This document shows positions 1 to 7,752 of a stretch of DNA of 64,000 nucleotides, piece by piece (the stretch's first letter is position 1; the number at the start of each line of letters is the position of its first letter). Source of the stretch: Parolsenella catena (lineage in GTDB: Bacteria > Actinomycetota > Coriobacteriia > Coriobacteriales > Atopobiaceae). Below the pieces are notes generated by a model, which worked only from the letters and a program-made list of their open reading frames with translations, did no database searches and was not told where the DNA came from. Location of the stretch: contig NZ_AP019367.1 in the NCBI RefSeq assembly GCF_003966955.1, forward strand, positions 310,001 through 374,000. Reading direction: 5' to 3'. The translations under genes and the position numbers were made by a program.

Positions 1-198
1 ACGTGATCCCCGTCACATATCGTCAGGTTAGGGACGTGGAAAACTATCATGCGCTTGCCCGGCTTATCACGGGACTCTGCGGTCGGAAGCTACCGAGTAG
101 AACCAGCCAGTTTGTTCGAGCGGAAAATGCCCTTCGCCATGAAATCTTGGGAGATTGGGCTCACATGTTTGATTGATTGGGCTCTAGAGGGACGCTGG

Positions 199-328
199 GG
201 GCTAAGTACGCAGATTGAAGCCGCTGCTCCGATGGGGTCGTCTCCTTCGGGAGCCCCCGTGGGGGATTCCAGTGATGATTTGGTATAAGTCGGTAGGCGT
301 TCCGCCAATCAATCTGCGTACTTAGCCC
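199..328. repeat. Perfect 20-bp inverted repeat in the leader region
   Basis: The 439 bases before the first gene hold no convincing coding region. Arms at 199-218 (GGGCTAAGTACGCAGATTGA) and 309-328 are exact reverse complements separated by 90 bp. Inside lie a small CTCC-TTCG-GGAG hairpin (242-253) and a CCCCC-GT-GGGGG hairpin (254-265). The right arm is itself nested in a CCGCCA.../...GGCGG pairing (about 303-340). There is no T-run after the right arm, so it is not a plain terminator. It could be a structured RNA, a regulator site pair or the relic of a small element. The pairing is certain; the function is unknown. Confidence 0.6.
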
Positions 329-439
329 TGTTGATGGCGGGTGATCTTTTGCGGGTCATTACCAATGTGTCCGCACGGTCCCTTAATACGAAGATGCTAG
401 GATAGCGGCGTTTTGAGAGCGAGCGAGATGGGGAGCAGC

Positions 440-1603
440 ATGAACATCACAGACAACATCGCCTACGTGGGCGTGAACGACCATGACATCGACCTGTTCG
501 AGGGCCAGTACGACGTGCGCAAGAACGGCATGTCGTACAACTCCTACGTGGTCTTTGGCTCCGAGAAGGTCGTCGTGACCGACTCGGTTGACGCGCGCTT
601 CGTTGACGAGTGGCTGGGCAGCCTCGAGGCCGCGCTCGCCGGCCGCACACCCGACTACCTCGTGGTCCACCACATGGAGCCCGACCACTCGGCCGGCATC
701 GCCACCTTCATGGAGCGCTATCCCCAGGCAACCGTCGTGGCGTCTGCCATGGCGTTCAAGATGATGGCCGCCTACTTTGGCACGGACTTCGCGGGCCGCA
801 GGGTCATCGTGAAGGAGGGCTCCACGCTCGAGCTCGGCGACCGCTCGCTCACGTTTGTGGGCGCGCCCAACGTGCACTGGCCCGAGGTCATGTTCTCCTA
901 CGTGCCCGAGGACAAGGTCCTGTTCTCCGCCGACGGCTTTGGCAAGTTCGGCGCGCTTGACGTCGAGGACCCGGAGGGCTGGGCCTGCGAGGCGCGCCGC
1001 TACTACTTTGGCATCGTGGGCAAGTTCGGCAAGAACGTGCAGGCCGTGCTCAAGAAGGCCGCCGGCCTTGACATCGAGCACATCTGCCCGCTGCACGGTC
1101 CTGTGCTGTCCGAGAACCTCGGCTACTACCTGGGCCTCTACAACGCCTGGTCTTCCTACGAGCCGGAAGGCGAGGGCGTGACGATCGCCTACTCCTCCGT
1201 CTACGGCCACACGAGGGACGCCGCGCTGGCGCTCGCCGAGGCACTCGAGAAGCGCGGCCAGACCGTCGCCGTGTTCGACCTCGCCCGCGATGACATGGCC
1301 GAGGCCGTGGAGTCCGCCTTCCAGTACGATCGCCTCGTGCTTGCGAGCATCACCTACGCGGGCGGCATCTTCCCCCACATGAGCACCTTCATCCACACGC
1401 TGGCCGAGCATGCCTACCAGAGGCGCACGGTGGCGCTCGTTGAGTCCGGCACGTGGGCGCCCATGGCCGCCAAGGTCATGCGCGGCGAGCTCGAGGGCAT
1501 GAAGGACATCGCGGTGGCCGAGAACGTCGTGACGGTGCGCGGCGCGCTCGATGACGCCTCGCGCGCCCAGATCGAGGCGCTGGCTGACGAGCTCTCGAAG
1601 TAG
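440..1603 (+). CDS. Flavodiiron protein (A-type flavoprotein, O2/NO reductase)
   Basis: Cytoplasmic di-iron flavoprotein of 387 aa that reduces O2 to water or NO to N2O, protecting anaerobes. The N-terminal beta-lactamase-like half carries the di-iron ligand pattern HxExDH (H78, E80, D82, H83), followed by NVHWPEV, LFSADGFG and CPLHGPV ligand regions. The C-terminal half is a flavodoxin domain starting near TIAYSSVYGHTRD. No rubredoxin or flavin-reductase domain is attached, so electrons must come from a separate donor. The ATG at 440 was chosen because GGGGAG lies 4-10 bases upstream; an in-frame TTG at 413 is less likely. An MFS gene starts 10 bp after the stop. A role in oxygen rather than NO removal is an inference. 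Confidence 0.92.
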   Translation: MNITDNIAYVGVNDHDIDLFEGQYDVRKNGMSYNSYVVFGSEKVVVTDSVDARFVDEWLGSLEAALAGRTPDYLVVHHMEPDHSAGIATFMERYPQATVVASAMAFKMMAAYFGTDFAGRRVIVKEGSTLELGDRSLTFVGAPNVHWPEVMFSYVPEDKVLFSADGFGKFGALDVEDPEGWACEARRYYFGIVGKFGKNVQAVLKKAAGLDIEHICPLHGPVLSENLGYYLGLYNAWSSYEPEGEGVTIAYSSVYGHTRDAALALAEALEKRGQTVAVFDLARDDMAEAVESAFQYDRLVLASITYAGGIFPHMSTFIHTLAEHAYQRRTVALVESGTWAPMAAKVMRGELEGMKDIAVAENVVTVRGALDDASRAQIEALADELSK

Positions 1604-1613
1604 GGACGTGACC

Positions 1614-2834
1614 GTGAGCGAGAAGACCGCTTCCGCCGCCGCCCTCTCGAGGCCCATGCGCCTGCTGTGCATAGGCCTGCTCGTGCTTCTCGGGTTCTCG
1701 CTGGGATGCTCGGAGTTCGTCGTCATCGGCATCGAGGTCAACATCGCGGACGCCTTCTCGGTGACGCTTGCGCAGGCGGGCGAGCTCATCAGCATGTTCG
1801 CGATCACGTATGCGGCGTGCACGCCCGTGCTTGCCATCGTGACCGGGCGCTTCAGGCGCTTCCAGCTGCTCGTGACCTATGCGGCGATCTTCTGTGCGGC
1901 CAACCTCGTGCAGGCGCTGGCGCCCACGTTTGCGGTGCTTTTGCTCTCGCGCGTGCTCATTGGCGCGGTGTCGGGGGCGTTCCTCGCCGTGGGCGTCACG
2001 TTCATTCCCGAGCTCATGGGTCCCGAGCGCATGTCGATGGGCATCTCGGTGGTCTATGCGGCGTTCTCGGTGGCCATGGTCGTGGCGACGTCCGCCGGCA
2101 AGATGGTGGCCGAGCTGTTTACGTGGCGCGTTGCCACATGGGCGTCCCTCGCGCTCGCCGTCGTGACGTGCGCGGCGCTCGTGGCCGTGCTGCCGCGCGA
2201 GGGGGCCACGGACGAGCCGGCGACGATGCGCGAGCAGGCGGGGCTCCTCGCCGAGCCACAGGTGCTCACGGGCATCCTCATCTTCGTCTTTGGCGTGGGA
2301 TGCGTGTACGTGTTCTACGGCTACGTGACGCCCTACCTCGAGCAGGTCCTGGGACTCTCCGCGATGGAGGCGTCCGCGGCGCTCATGGGCTACGGCGTGG
2401 TGTGCTTCTTCTCGAACCTGCTGTCTGGCTGGTTGGACGCCCGCTTTGGGATGAGGGCGCTCGTTGTGACGTTCCCGCTGCTTGCGGCTCTGCTGTTTGG
2501 GCTGTGGGCGCTGGGGGCAGCCATGCCTGCCGCGCTTGCGGTGGTCATGGGCATCGCCCTTCTCATGTATGTGGCGAGCGTGCCGTGCATCTCGGCGTTC
2601 ATGGAGACGGCACGGCGTAGCCACCCCAAGGCGCTCACGCTCGCGAGCTCGCTCGAGCCCATGTCGTTCAACATCGGTATCGCGTTCGGCACGGCCGTGG
2701 GCGGTGCCGTGGTGAGCGGGCCGGGCATCGCGAGCGTGGGGCTCGTCGGCGGCGTGTTCGCCCTTGTTGCGCTCGCGCTCGTGCTCGTGACGCTGCGGCT
2801 CATTCGCGTGCGGAGGGCGCGCCAGGGCGCGTGA
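1614..2834 (+). CDS. MFS transporter, DHA1-like exporter
   Basis: Twelve-helix major facilitator protein of 406 aa in the inner membrane, of the arabinose-efflux/drug:H+ antiporter (DHA1) type. Helices are evident from LLCIGLLVLLGFSLG through the final LVGGVFALVALALVLVTLRL, with a basic loop VTGRFRRFQ between helices 2 and 3 and a cytoplasmic loop after helix 6 (about residues 200-220). GTG at 1614 follows AGGGA by seven bases, and the gene probably shares a transcript with the flavodiiron gene upstream. Substrate cannot be read from sequence. A GTG at 1608 is an alternative start. Confidence 0.85.
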   Translation: MSEKTASAAALSRPMRLLCIGLLVLLGFSLGCSEFVVIGIEVNIADAFSVTLAQAGELISMFAITYAACTPVLAIVTGRFRRFQLLVTYAAIFCAANLVQALAPTFAVLLLSRVLIGAVSGAFLAVGVTFIPELMGPERMSMGISVVYAAFSVAMVVATSAGKMVAELFTWRVATWASLALAVVTCAALVAVLPREGATDEPATMREQAGLLAEPQVLTGILIFVFGVGCVYVFYGYVTPYLEQVLGLSAMEASAALMGYGVVCFFSNLLSGWLDARFGMRALVVTFPLLAALLFGLWALGAAMPAALAVVMGIALLMYVASVPCISAFMETARRSHPKALTLASSLEPMSFNIGIAFGTAVGGAVVSGPGIASVGLVGGVFALVALALVLVTLRLIRVRRARQGA

Positions 2835-2901
2835 GATGAGCGTCGACGGTCGCGAGGCTGCTATTCTCGTCTCGGACAACAACGCGAGAAGGGGGAACGG
2901 C

Positions 2902-3696
2902 GTGATACAGGCCGCATTCTTTGACATCGACGGCACGCTGCTGAGCAACAAGACGGGCCACGTCATCCCGCAGGGCACGAAGGACGCGCTCGTTGCGCTG
3001 CGCCGCCGCGGCGTAAAGTGCTGCATCTGCTCCGGGCGTCCCAAGGCACAGCTGCCGTGGTGCATCCGCGACGGCTTTCCCGGCTTTGAGGGCGGCTTTG
3101 ACGCCTACGTGGTCCTCACCGGTTCCATGTGCTATGACGAGCGGGGCATCTACGCCGACACGCCAATCGATCGCGGGGTCGCCGAGCGCTTCGTGGGCCT
3201 CGTTGACGAGGGGCTCTTCGATTGCCTCACGCTCGACGCCGAGAACGCCTACGCCAACCGTGACTCCGAGAAGGTCCATGAGCTCGAGCGCATGGTCGCC
3301 TACAGCTATCCCATTCGAGGCGCGCGCGAGATGCTCGAGAACCCCATCTACCAGTTCTGCGCGTTTCTGGGGCCAAAGGACCAGCACATCGTCGAGGACG
3401 TCATGACCGACTGCATCGTGACGCGCTGGTGCGACCTGTTCTGCGACATCGTTCCCAAGAGCAGCAGCAAGCCCAAGGGCGTCCAGGCGACACTCGACCA
3501 CTTTGGCATCTCCGGCGCAGAGACGATCGCGTTCGGAGACGGCGGCAACGACGCCACGATGCTCGAGTACTGCACCCTGGGCGTGGCCATGGGCAACGGA
3601 ACCGACGAGGCCAAGGCGGCGGCAGACTACGTGACCGCCGACATCGACGATGACGGCATCGCCAAGGCCCTGCGCCACTTTGGGCTCATCGACTAA
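2902..3696 (+). CDS. HAD-IIB (Cof-type) phosphatase
   Basis: Cytoplasmic haloacid-dehalogenase hydrolase of 264 aa. Motif I FFDIDGTLLS gives nucleophile D8 and acid D10, motif II is CSGRP, the motif III lysine lies in SSSKPKG, and motif IV is FGDGGNDATML. The cap inserted between motifs II and III is the IIB type. Members dephosphorylate sugar phosphates or flavin intermediates, and which applies here is unknown. GTG at 2902 is preferred because AGAAGGGGG precedes it and the protein then begins directly at the DxD strand; an ATG at 2836 would add 22 residues of non-conserved sequence. Confidence 0.88.
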   Translation: MIQAAFFDIDGTLLSNKTGHVIPQGTKDALVALRRRGVKCCICSGRPKAQLPWCIRDGFPGFEGGFDAYVVLTGSMCYDERGIYADTPIDRGVAERFVGLVDEGLFDCLTLDAENAYANRDSEKVHELERMVAYSYPIRGAREMLENPIYQFCAFLGPKDQHIVEDVMTDCIVTRWCDLFCDIVPKSSSKPKGVQATLDHFGISGAETIAFGDGGNDATMLEYCTLGVAMGNGTDEAKAAADYVTADIDDDGIAKALRHFGLID

Positions 3697-3753
3697 TGGG
3701 ACGGCGGGGACGGGCTCGCCTGTCCCACATTCGAGAATGCGGAGGAGAGCGCG

Positions 3754-4380
3754 ATGAGTGAGTTCAAGGCGCTGGCCGAGAAGGCCGAGAAGGATTTTGA
3801 CCTGGGCGAGTTTGCGCGCACCGTGCGGGCGTGCCGGAGCTATCGCCGCTTTGACGAGGGCGATTCCGTTCCCGAGGCGCTGCTCATCGAGCTCGTGGAC
3901 CTGGCGCGCGTCGTGGCCAGCGGGGCCAACCGCATGCCGCTGCGCTATCGCATCGTGAGCTCGGCCGGCGAGCGCGAGGCGGTGTTCTCGCAGCTCAAGT
4001 GGGCCGGAGCCCTGCCTGAGTGGGACGGCCCCGAGACCGGTGAGCGCCCCACGGGCTACATCGTGGTGTGCGATGCCGGCCATGGTGCCACGACGCCGGT
4101 GGACGAGGGCATCGCCGCCCAGACGATCCTGCTGGCGGCGACGCAGGCCGGCTATGGCGGCTGCATGCTGCACGCGTTCAACAAGGCCGGCGTCTCCGGG
4201 GCACTGGGCCTGGAGGATGCCAGCGTGTCTCCGCTCATGGTCATTGCGCTCGGGCGTCCGGCCGAGGAGGTTCGCCTCGAGCCGCTCGACGCCTCGCCGA
4301 ACGGCTCCACGAACTACTGGCGAGACGAGGCGAGCGTGCATCACGTGCCGAAGCGCTCGCTGGCAGACGTCCTCGTGTAG
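3754..4380 (+). CDS. Nitroreductase-family FMN oxidoreductase
   Basis: Protein of 208 aa with the nitroreductase fold, using FMN and NAD(P)H. The N-terminal CRSYRRFDEG is the usual FMN phosphate-binding arginine stretch. TILLAATQAGYGGCMLHAFN and the C-terminal TNYWRDEASVHHVPKR match one anaerobe subgroup of the family. GGAGGAG lies eight bases before the ATG. A GGGAC palindrome (3697-3727) sits between this and the HAD gene. The physiological substrate is unknown; a redox role next to a flavodiiron protein is plausible but inferred. Confidence 0.85.
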   Translation: MSEFKALAEKAEKDFDLGEFARTVRACRSYRRFDEGDSVPEALLIELVDLARVVASGANRMPLRYRIVSSAGEREAVFSQLKWAGALPEWDGPETGERPTGYIVVCDAGHGATTPVDEGIAAQTILLAATQAGYGGCMLHAFNKAGVSGALGLEDASVSPLMVIALGRPAEEVRLEPLDASPNGSTNYWRDEASVHHVPKRSLADVLV

Positions 4381-4401
4381 GAACGGCGCGTCAACACGCG
4401 A

Positions 4402-4435
4402 AGAGGCCCGATGGCGTTGCCGCCTTCGGGCCTCT
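4402..4435. terminator. Bidirectional terminator between convergent genes
   Basis: AGAGGCCCGA (4402-4411) pairs with TCGGGCCTCT (4426-4435) and is followed by ACTTTT on the plus strand. It lies between the nitroreductase and the convergent dehydratase-activase gene. Confidence 0.75.
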
Positions 4436-4467
4436 GGCACTTTTGGGCATGGTTTTGCCGCTGTTTG

Positions 4468-4492
4468 CCCAAAGGGCTCTGACCCCTTTGGG
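4468..4492. repeat. CCCAAAGGG...CCCTTTGGG palindrome
   Basis: Nine-base arms CCCAAAGGG and CCCTTTGGG flank seven bases just after the stop codon of the minus-strand dehydratase-activase gene. It belongs to the dispersed G/C-run palindromes also seen at 28124, 32671, 33854 and 36919. It could act as a terminator or mRNA-end stabiliser. Confidence 0.6.
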
Positions 4493-4495
4493 AAG

Positions 4496-6238
4496 CTAGC
4501 CCAGCGACTCCAGACCGAGCAGGGCCGCGCCGATGGCGCCGCAGAGCTGGGAGTCCTCGTGCGTGGTGACCGGAGCGCCGAGCACGTCCTCGAGCGCGCG
4601 CACGACGCCCACGTTCTGCGCCACGCCGCCGGTCATGAGGTAGGGCGGCTCGGCCTTCACGCGCTTGGCGAGCGAGGCGGTCTTGCCGGCGACGCTCATG
4701 TCGAGGCCGTGCACGATATCGGCGACGGGCGTGTCGTCGGCGACGAGCGACACGACCTCGCTCTCGGCGAACACGGTGCACATGCTCGAGATCTTCACGT
4801 CGTGCTTCCACTCGAGGCCCACGCGGCAGAACTCGTCAAGCGAAAGCTCCATGGCCCGCGCCGTGGCCTCGAGGAAGCGCCCCGTGCCGGCCGCGCACTT
4901 GTCGTTCATCACGAAGTTGGTGACGCCGCCCGCCTCGTCCAGGTGGATGACCTTGGAGTCCTGGCCGCCGATGTCGATGATGGTGCGCGCGCCGGGCGCG
5001 AGGAAGTGCGCGCCGCGGGCATGGCACGTGATCTCTGTGATGGTCGAGTCCATCCCGTCGATGGCGCCTCGCCCGTAGCCCGTGGCGACGCGCAGGGTGA
5101 GATCGGCGTCCGTGAGGCCCGCCTTGCCGAGGACCTCCTCAATGGCGCGCCGGGCGCCCGCGGAGGCCTTCGCGCCCGTGGGGACGATGACGCTCGCCAC
5201 GATTGCGCCGTCGCCGTCCACGATGACGGCGTCGGTCGAGGTGGATCCCGAGTCCACGCCCAGCACGTAGACGGGGCCGTCCGCGTGCGCGTGGGCGTCG
5301 CCGCCCGTCTCGGCCATGCCGCGCAGCGTCTCGTCGAACGCCTTGAGGCGCGTGCTGAGCTGGCCCGCGCTCTGGCGCGTGCCGTCCGTCTCGATCTTGA
5401 GCATGGGAACCTCGCTCGTCCGTGAGGCCTCGAGGTACTCGAAGCCGTAGTAGTCGCAGAACTTCATGGTGTGGTAGATGACGCCGCGCTGCCCCGGTGC
5501 GTCGATGAGTGCGCCGCGTGCTGCCACGTCGTCCATGCGCATGCAGGGCGTCTGGTTGAGCAGGGCGTCGGCGTACCAGTCGAGGAAGCGGTCGAGGCCG
5601 CTGGCCTCGTTCTCGTCCCCGCAGGCGTGACAGTCGGGGCGCGGGGCCCGCGCAAGCGTGGACGGCGGGCTCGCCACCTGGCGAAAGCCCGTGCACGTGC
5701 CGTTCTCCACGTGCAGGGACAGCTCGTCTCGGCACGTGTCTACGAGCGACAGGGGAGCGTGGGCGCCCAAGAGGGTCACGCGCTCGTCGGTGCGCGGCAC
5801 GGGAGGGTCAAAGCTCGCCAGCGCCGCATCGAGGCTGAACTCGCGCCCGCTCCACGCGCCGAACGCCTCGGCGAGACGCATGAGCTCGCCGCGGAACCTT
5901 GCGACCTCGCGCGGCCCGCGAAGGTGCGGCAGGTCGAGCATCCATAAGAAGTCGACGCTGCCCTCGCTGCGAACGATGTCGTAGACGCGGCGCATGACGT
6001 CGCAGCAGCTCGTGAGCACGAGGGCGTGCACGCTCGGATCCAGGGCGTGGGCGAGCAGCGACTTGCCGTAGCCACAGAGGTTGGGGTGCGCGAGCTCGTC
6101 GGCGCGGTCAAATGACTCGGCCTCGTGTGTGCAGGGCCAACAACCCGCGCCAAAGCCGGCGAGCAGCTCGGCGGGAACGTATTTGCACGGGTAGTGGACG
6201 GTGAGGCCCCTCTCGGGCCTCGTCTCGTTCTGGGTCAT
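4496..6238 (-). CDS. 2-hydroxyacyl-CoA dehydratase-like domain fused to an ATP-dependent activase
   Basis: A 580-aa two-domain protein. Residues about 10-305 resemble the D-component (HgdB/FldBC) family, with cysteine-rich YPCKYVPAELL, HPNLCGYGKS and TSCCDVMRR motifs and FCDYYGFEYLEAS. Residues about 323-575 are a BadF/BadG/HgdC activase of the ASKHA fold: phosphate motif DSGSTSTDA, DIGGQDSK, and the two cysteines (C448 in DKCAAGTGRF, and SSMCTVF) that ligate the dimer-bridging 4Fe-4S cluster. The family couples ATP hydrolysis to injection of a low-potential electron into a partner. Its ATG immediately follows the TAG of the upstream dehydratase gene, so translation is probably coupled. The fusion of reductase and acceptor-type domain is unusual. 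Substrate unknown; the double-cubane-cluster reductases are an alternative to a classical dehydratase. Confidence 0.85.
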   Translation of the reverse strand: MTQNETRPERGLTVHYPCKYVPAELLAGFGAGCWPCTHEAESFDRADELAHPNLCGYGKSLLAHALDPSVHALVLTSCCDVMRRVYDIVRSEGSVDFLWMLDLPHLRGPREVARFRGELMRLAEAFGAWSGREFSLDAALASFDPPVPRTDERVTLLGAHAPLSLVDTCRDELSLHVENGTCTGFRQVASPPSTLARAPRPDCHACGDENEASGLDRFLDWYADALLNQTPCMRMDDVAARGALIDAPGQRGVIYHTMKFCDYYGFEYLEASRTSEVPMLKIETDGTRQSAGQLSTRLKAFDETLRGMAETGGDAHAHADGPVYVLGVDSGSTSTDAVIVDGDGAIVASVIVPTGAKASAGARRAIEEVLGKAGLTDADLTLRVATGYGRGAIDGMDSTITEITCHARGAHFLAPGARTIIDIGGQDSKVIHLDEAGGVTNFVMNDKCAAGTGRFLEATARAMELSLDEFCRVGLEWKHDVKISSMCTVFAESEVVSLVADDTPVADIVHGLDMSVAGKTASLAKRVKAEPPYLMTGGVAQNVGVVRALEDVLGAPVTTHEDSQLCGAIGAALLGLESLG

Positions 6239-7600
6239 CTAGCGCATCTCCCCTCGGCGTGCCTCGAGCATCTCGAGGAAGGCGCCCATGCGCGTGGACG
6301 ACTGCCCCTCGGTGTTGTTCGAACGCTGCACGCAATCTCCGTCGAGCACGAGCGTGGGGATGCCGGCCGCCTCGAGCTCGCGCTTCGCGAGCTGCGAGAC
6401 GCCCATGGTCTCCTTGCAGCCCCAGTGGCAGAAGCACACGGCGCCGTCTGCCCCCGCGACCTCGGCGATGCGGCGCACGCGCTCGACGCGGCGTTCGCCG
6501 GGGCCGTTGAACACGTTCTTGATGAGGCGCTCGGCCATAGCCTCCCACGGCTCGTCGGCCGTATGCGCCCAAGCCGGCACGCTCTCGTCGCGGCGCCACA
6601 CGCCGTCCTCGAGCCGCCACCCGTCGAGGCTCACCTGGTCGAAGCACATGTCGCTCACGGCGATCTGGGCGCGCTGGTTGCAGTCGACGAGCTGCTGCAG
6701 CGATGCCGAGAAGAACGGGGCGGTGTGCATCCAGACGAGCGACAGGCCCCGGTACTCCTCGGCGCCCGGAAGGTCTTTGAGCTGCTGGCGCGCCATGCCG
6801 AGCGTGTCTGGCGTGCCGAGCGCGATGTGGGCGTCGAGCGCCTGCTGCATCTCGAGGCCCATGTCGTTGTGCATGAAGCGGCGGCGCCTGAGCGGCAGGC
6901 TGCGGACGAGTGCCTCGAGCGTCTCCTGCGAGCGCGCCACGTGCTCGCTCAGGACGCGCTCGTCGAGCGTGCGGCCGTAGGTCTGCTCGAGCCCGCGCGC
7001 GAGCTCGCGCAGCTGGTCGGCCACGTAGGAGCAGGCGTCCTCGCTGTACTTGTAGGGGACGTCGATGTAGGCGTGGGGGCTGCCGAGCTTGTCGGCGAGC
7101 CACTTGAACGTGATGTTGTTGGCGTCGCATGCCACCGAGCAGTTCGCGATGAGGCGGGGCGGCTCGAGTGAGCCCGCCATCGCGTAGCCGATGAGGGCCT
7201 TGTGAAACGAGCAGTACGTCTCGGGCACGCCACCCTGCTCGGCGGCGCGGACGAAGCCCTCCTCGGCCCAGGCGCCGGTCGTGAACTCCGCGAGCGCCTC
7301 GGCGATGAGCGGACGCAGCCCAAGCGCGAGAAACAGTTCGTTGGGCATGAACATGCTGGTCAGCACCGCGCCTTGCGGGTGGTCGAGCGCCCCGGTGACG
7401 CTCTCTAGCGCGATGCGCGCCCCCATGCGCCCGCTGGGCAGCTGCCGGGCCTCCGGGAGGTGGCGCGTCTGGAAGCGCTTCGCGGCGAAGCCGGCGTGCA
7501 GCAGCCTGGCGGCGCGCCTGGGATGCTCGTCGACCATTCCCGTGACCGCCTTGCCAAAGCGGTCCACGACCCACGTTCCCATACTGGGCTTGTCTGCCAT
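6239..7600 (-). CDS. 2-hydroxyacyl-CoA dehydratase (D-component) family protein
   Basis: A 453-aa cytoplasmic iron-sulfur protein of the HgdB/FldC/double-cubane family. Candidate cluster cysteines lie in TYCSFHKALIG, LIANCSVACDANN, DMCFDQ and CFCHWGCKETMG. Members either dehydrate 2-hydroxyacyl-CoA or reduce other substrates after one-electron activation. No CoA-transferase, acyl-CoA dehydrogenase or EtfAB gene is nearby, which argues against a complete amino-acid fermentation cluster at this locus. AAGGAGG precedes the ATG at 7600. The stop abuts the start of the activase fusion, its obvious partner. Confidence 0.85.
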   Translation of the reverse strand: MADKPSMGTWVVDRFGKAVTGMVDEHPRRAARLLHAGFAAKRFQTRHLPEARQLPSGRMGARIALESVTGALDHPQGAVLTSMFMPNELFLALGLRPLIAEALAEFTTGAWAEEGFVRAAEQGGVPETYCSFHKALIGYAMAGSLEPPRLIANCSVACDANNITFKWLADKLGSPHAYIDVPYKYSEDACSYVADQLRELARGLEQTYGRTLDERVLSEHVARSQETLEALVRSLPLRRRRFMHNDMGLEMQQALDAHIALGTPDTLGMARQQLKDLPGAEEYRGLSLVWMHTAPFFSASLQQLVDCNQRAQIAVSDMCFDQVSLDGWRLEDGVWRRDESVPAWAHTADEPWEAMAERLIKNVFNGPGERRVERVRRIAEVAGADGAVCFCHWGCKETMGVSQLAKRELEAAGIPTLVLDGDCVQRSNNTEGQSSTRMGAFLEMLEARRGEMR

Positions 7601-7752
7601 TCCGTGCCTCCTTGCCGTCTTGCGGCTCCACATACTATCGCCCGGTCTCCCTGTGGCGGGCGGGGAGGCCGGGCAATGAGAAAGTCTCCTTTATTTAGTG
7701 GCGCGCCGGAGGTGTCTGGTGGTCTGGCGCTCCCGGGCGTGGCGCCCTGCGC

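Noticed and set aside
49-288. 79-codon frame at the window start.
   Set aside because: No ribosome binding site, ends inside the structured inverted repeat, and composition is not that of the neighbouring genes.
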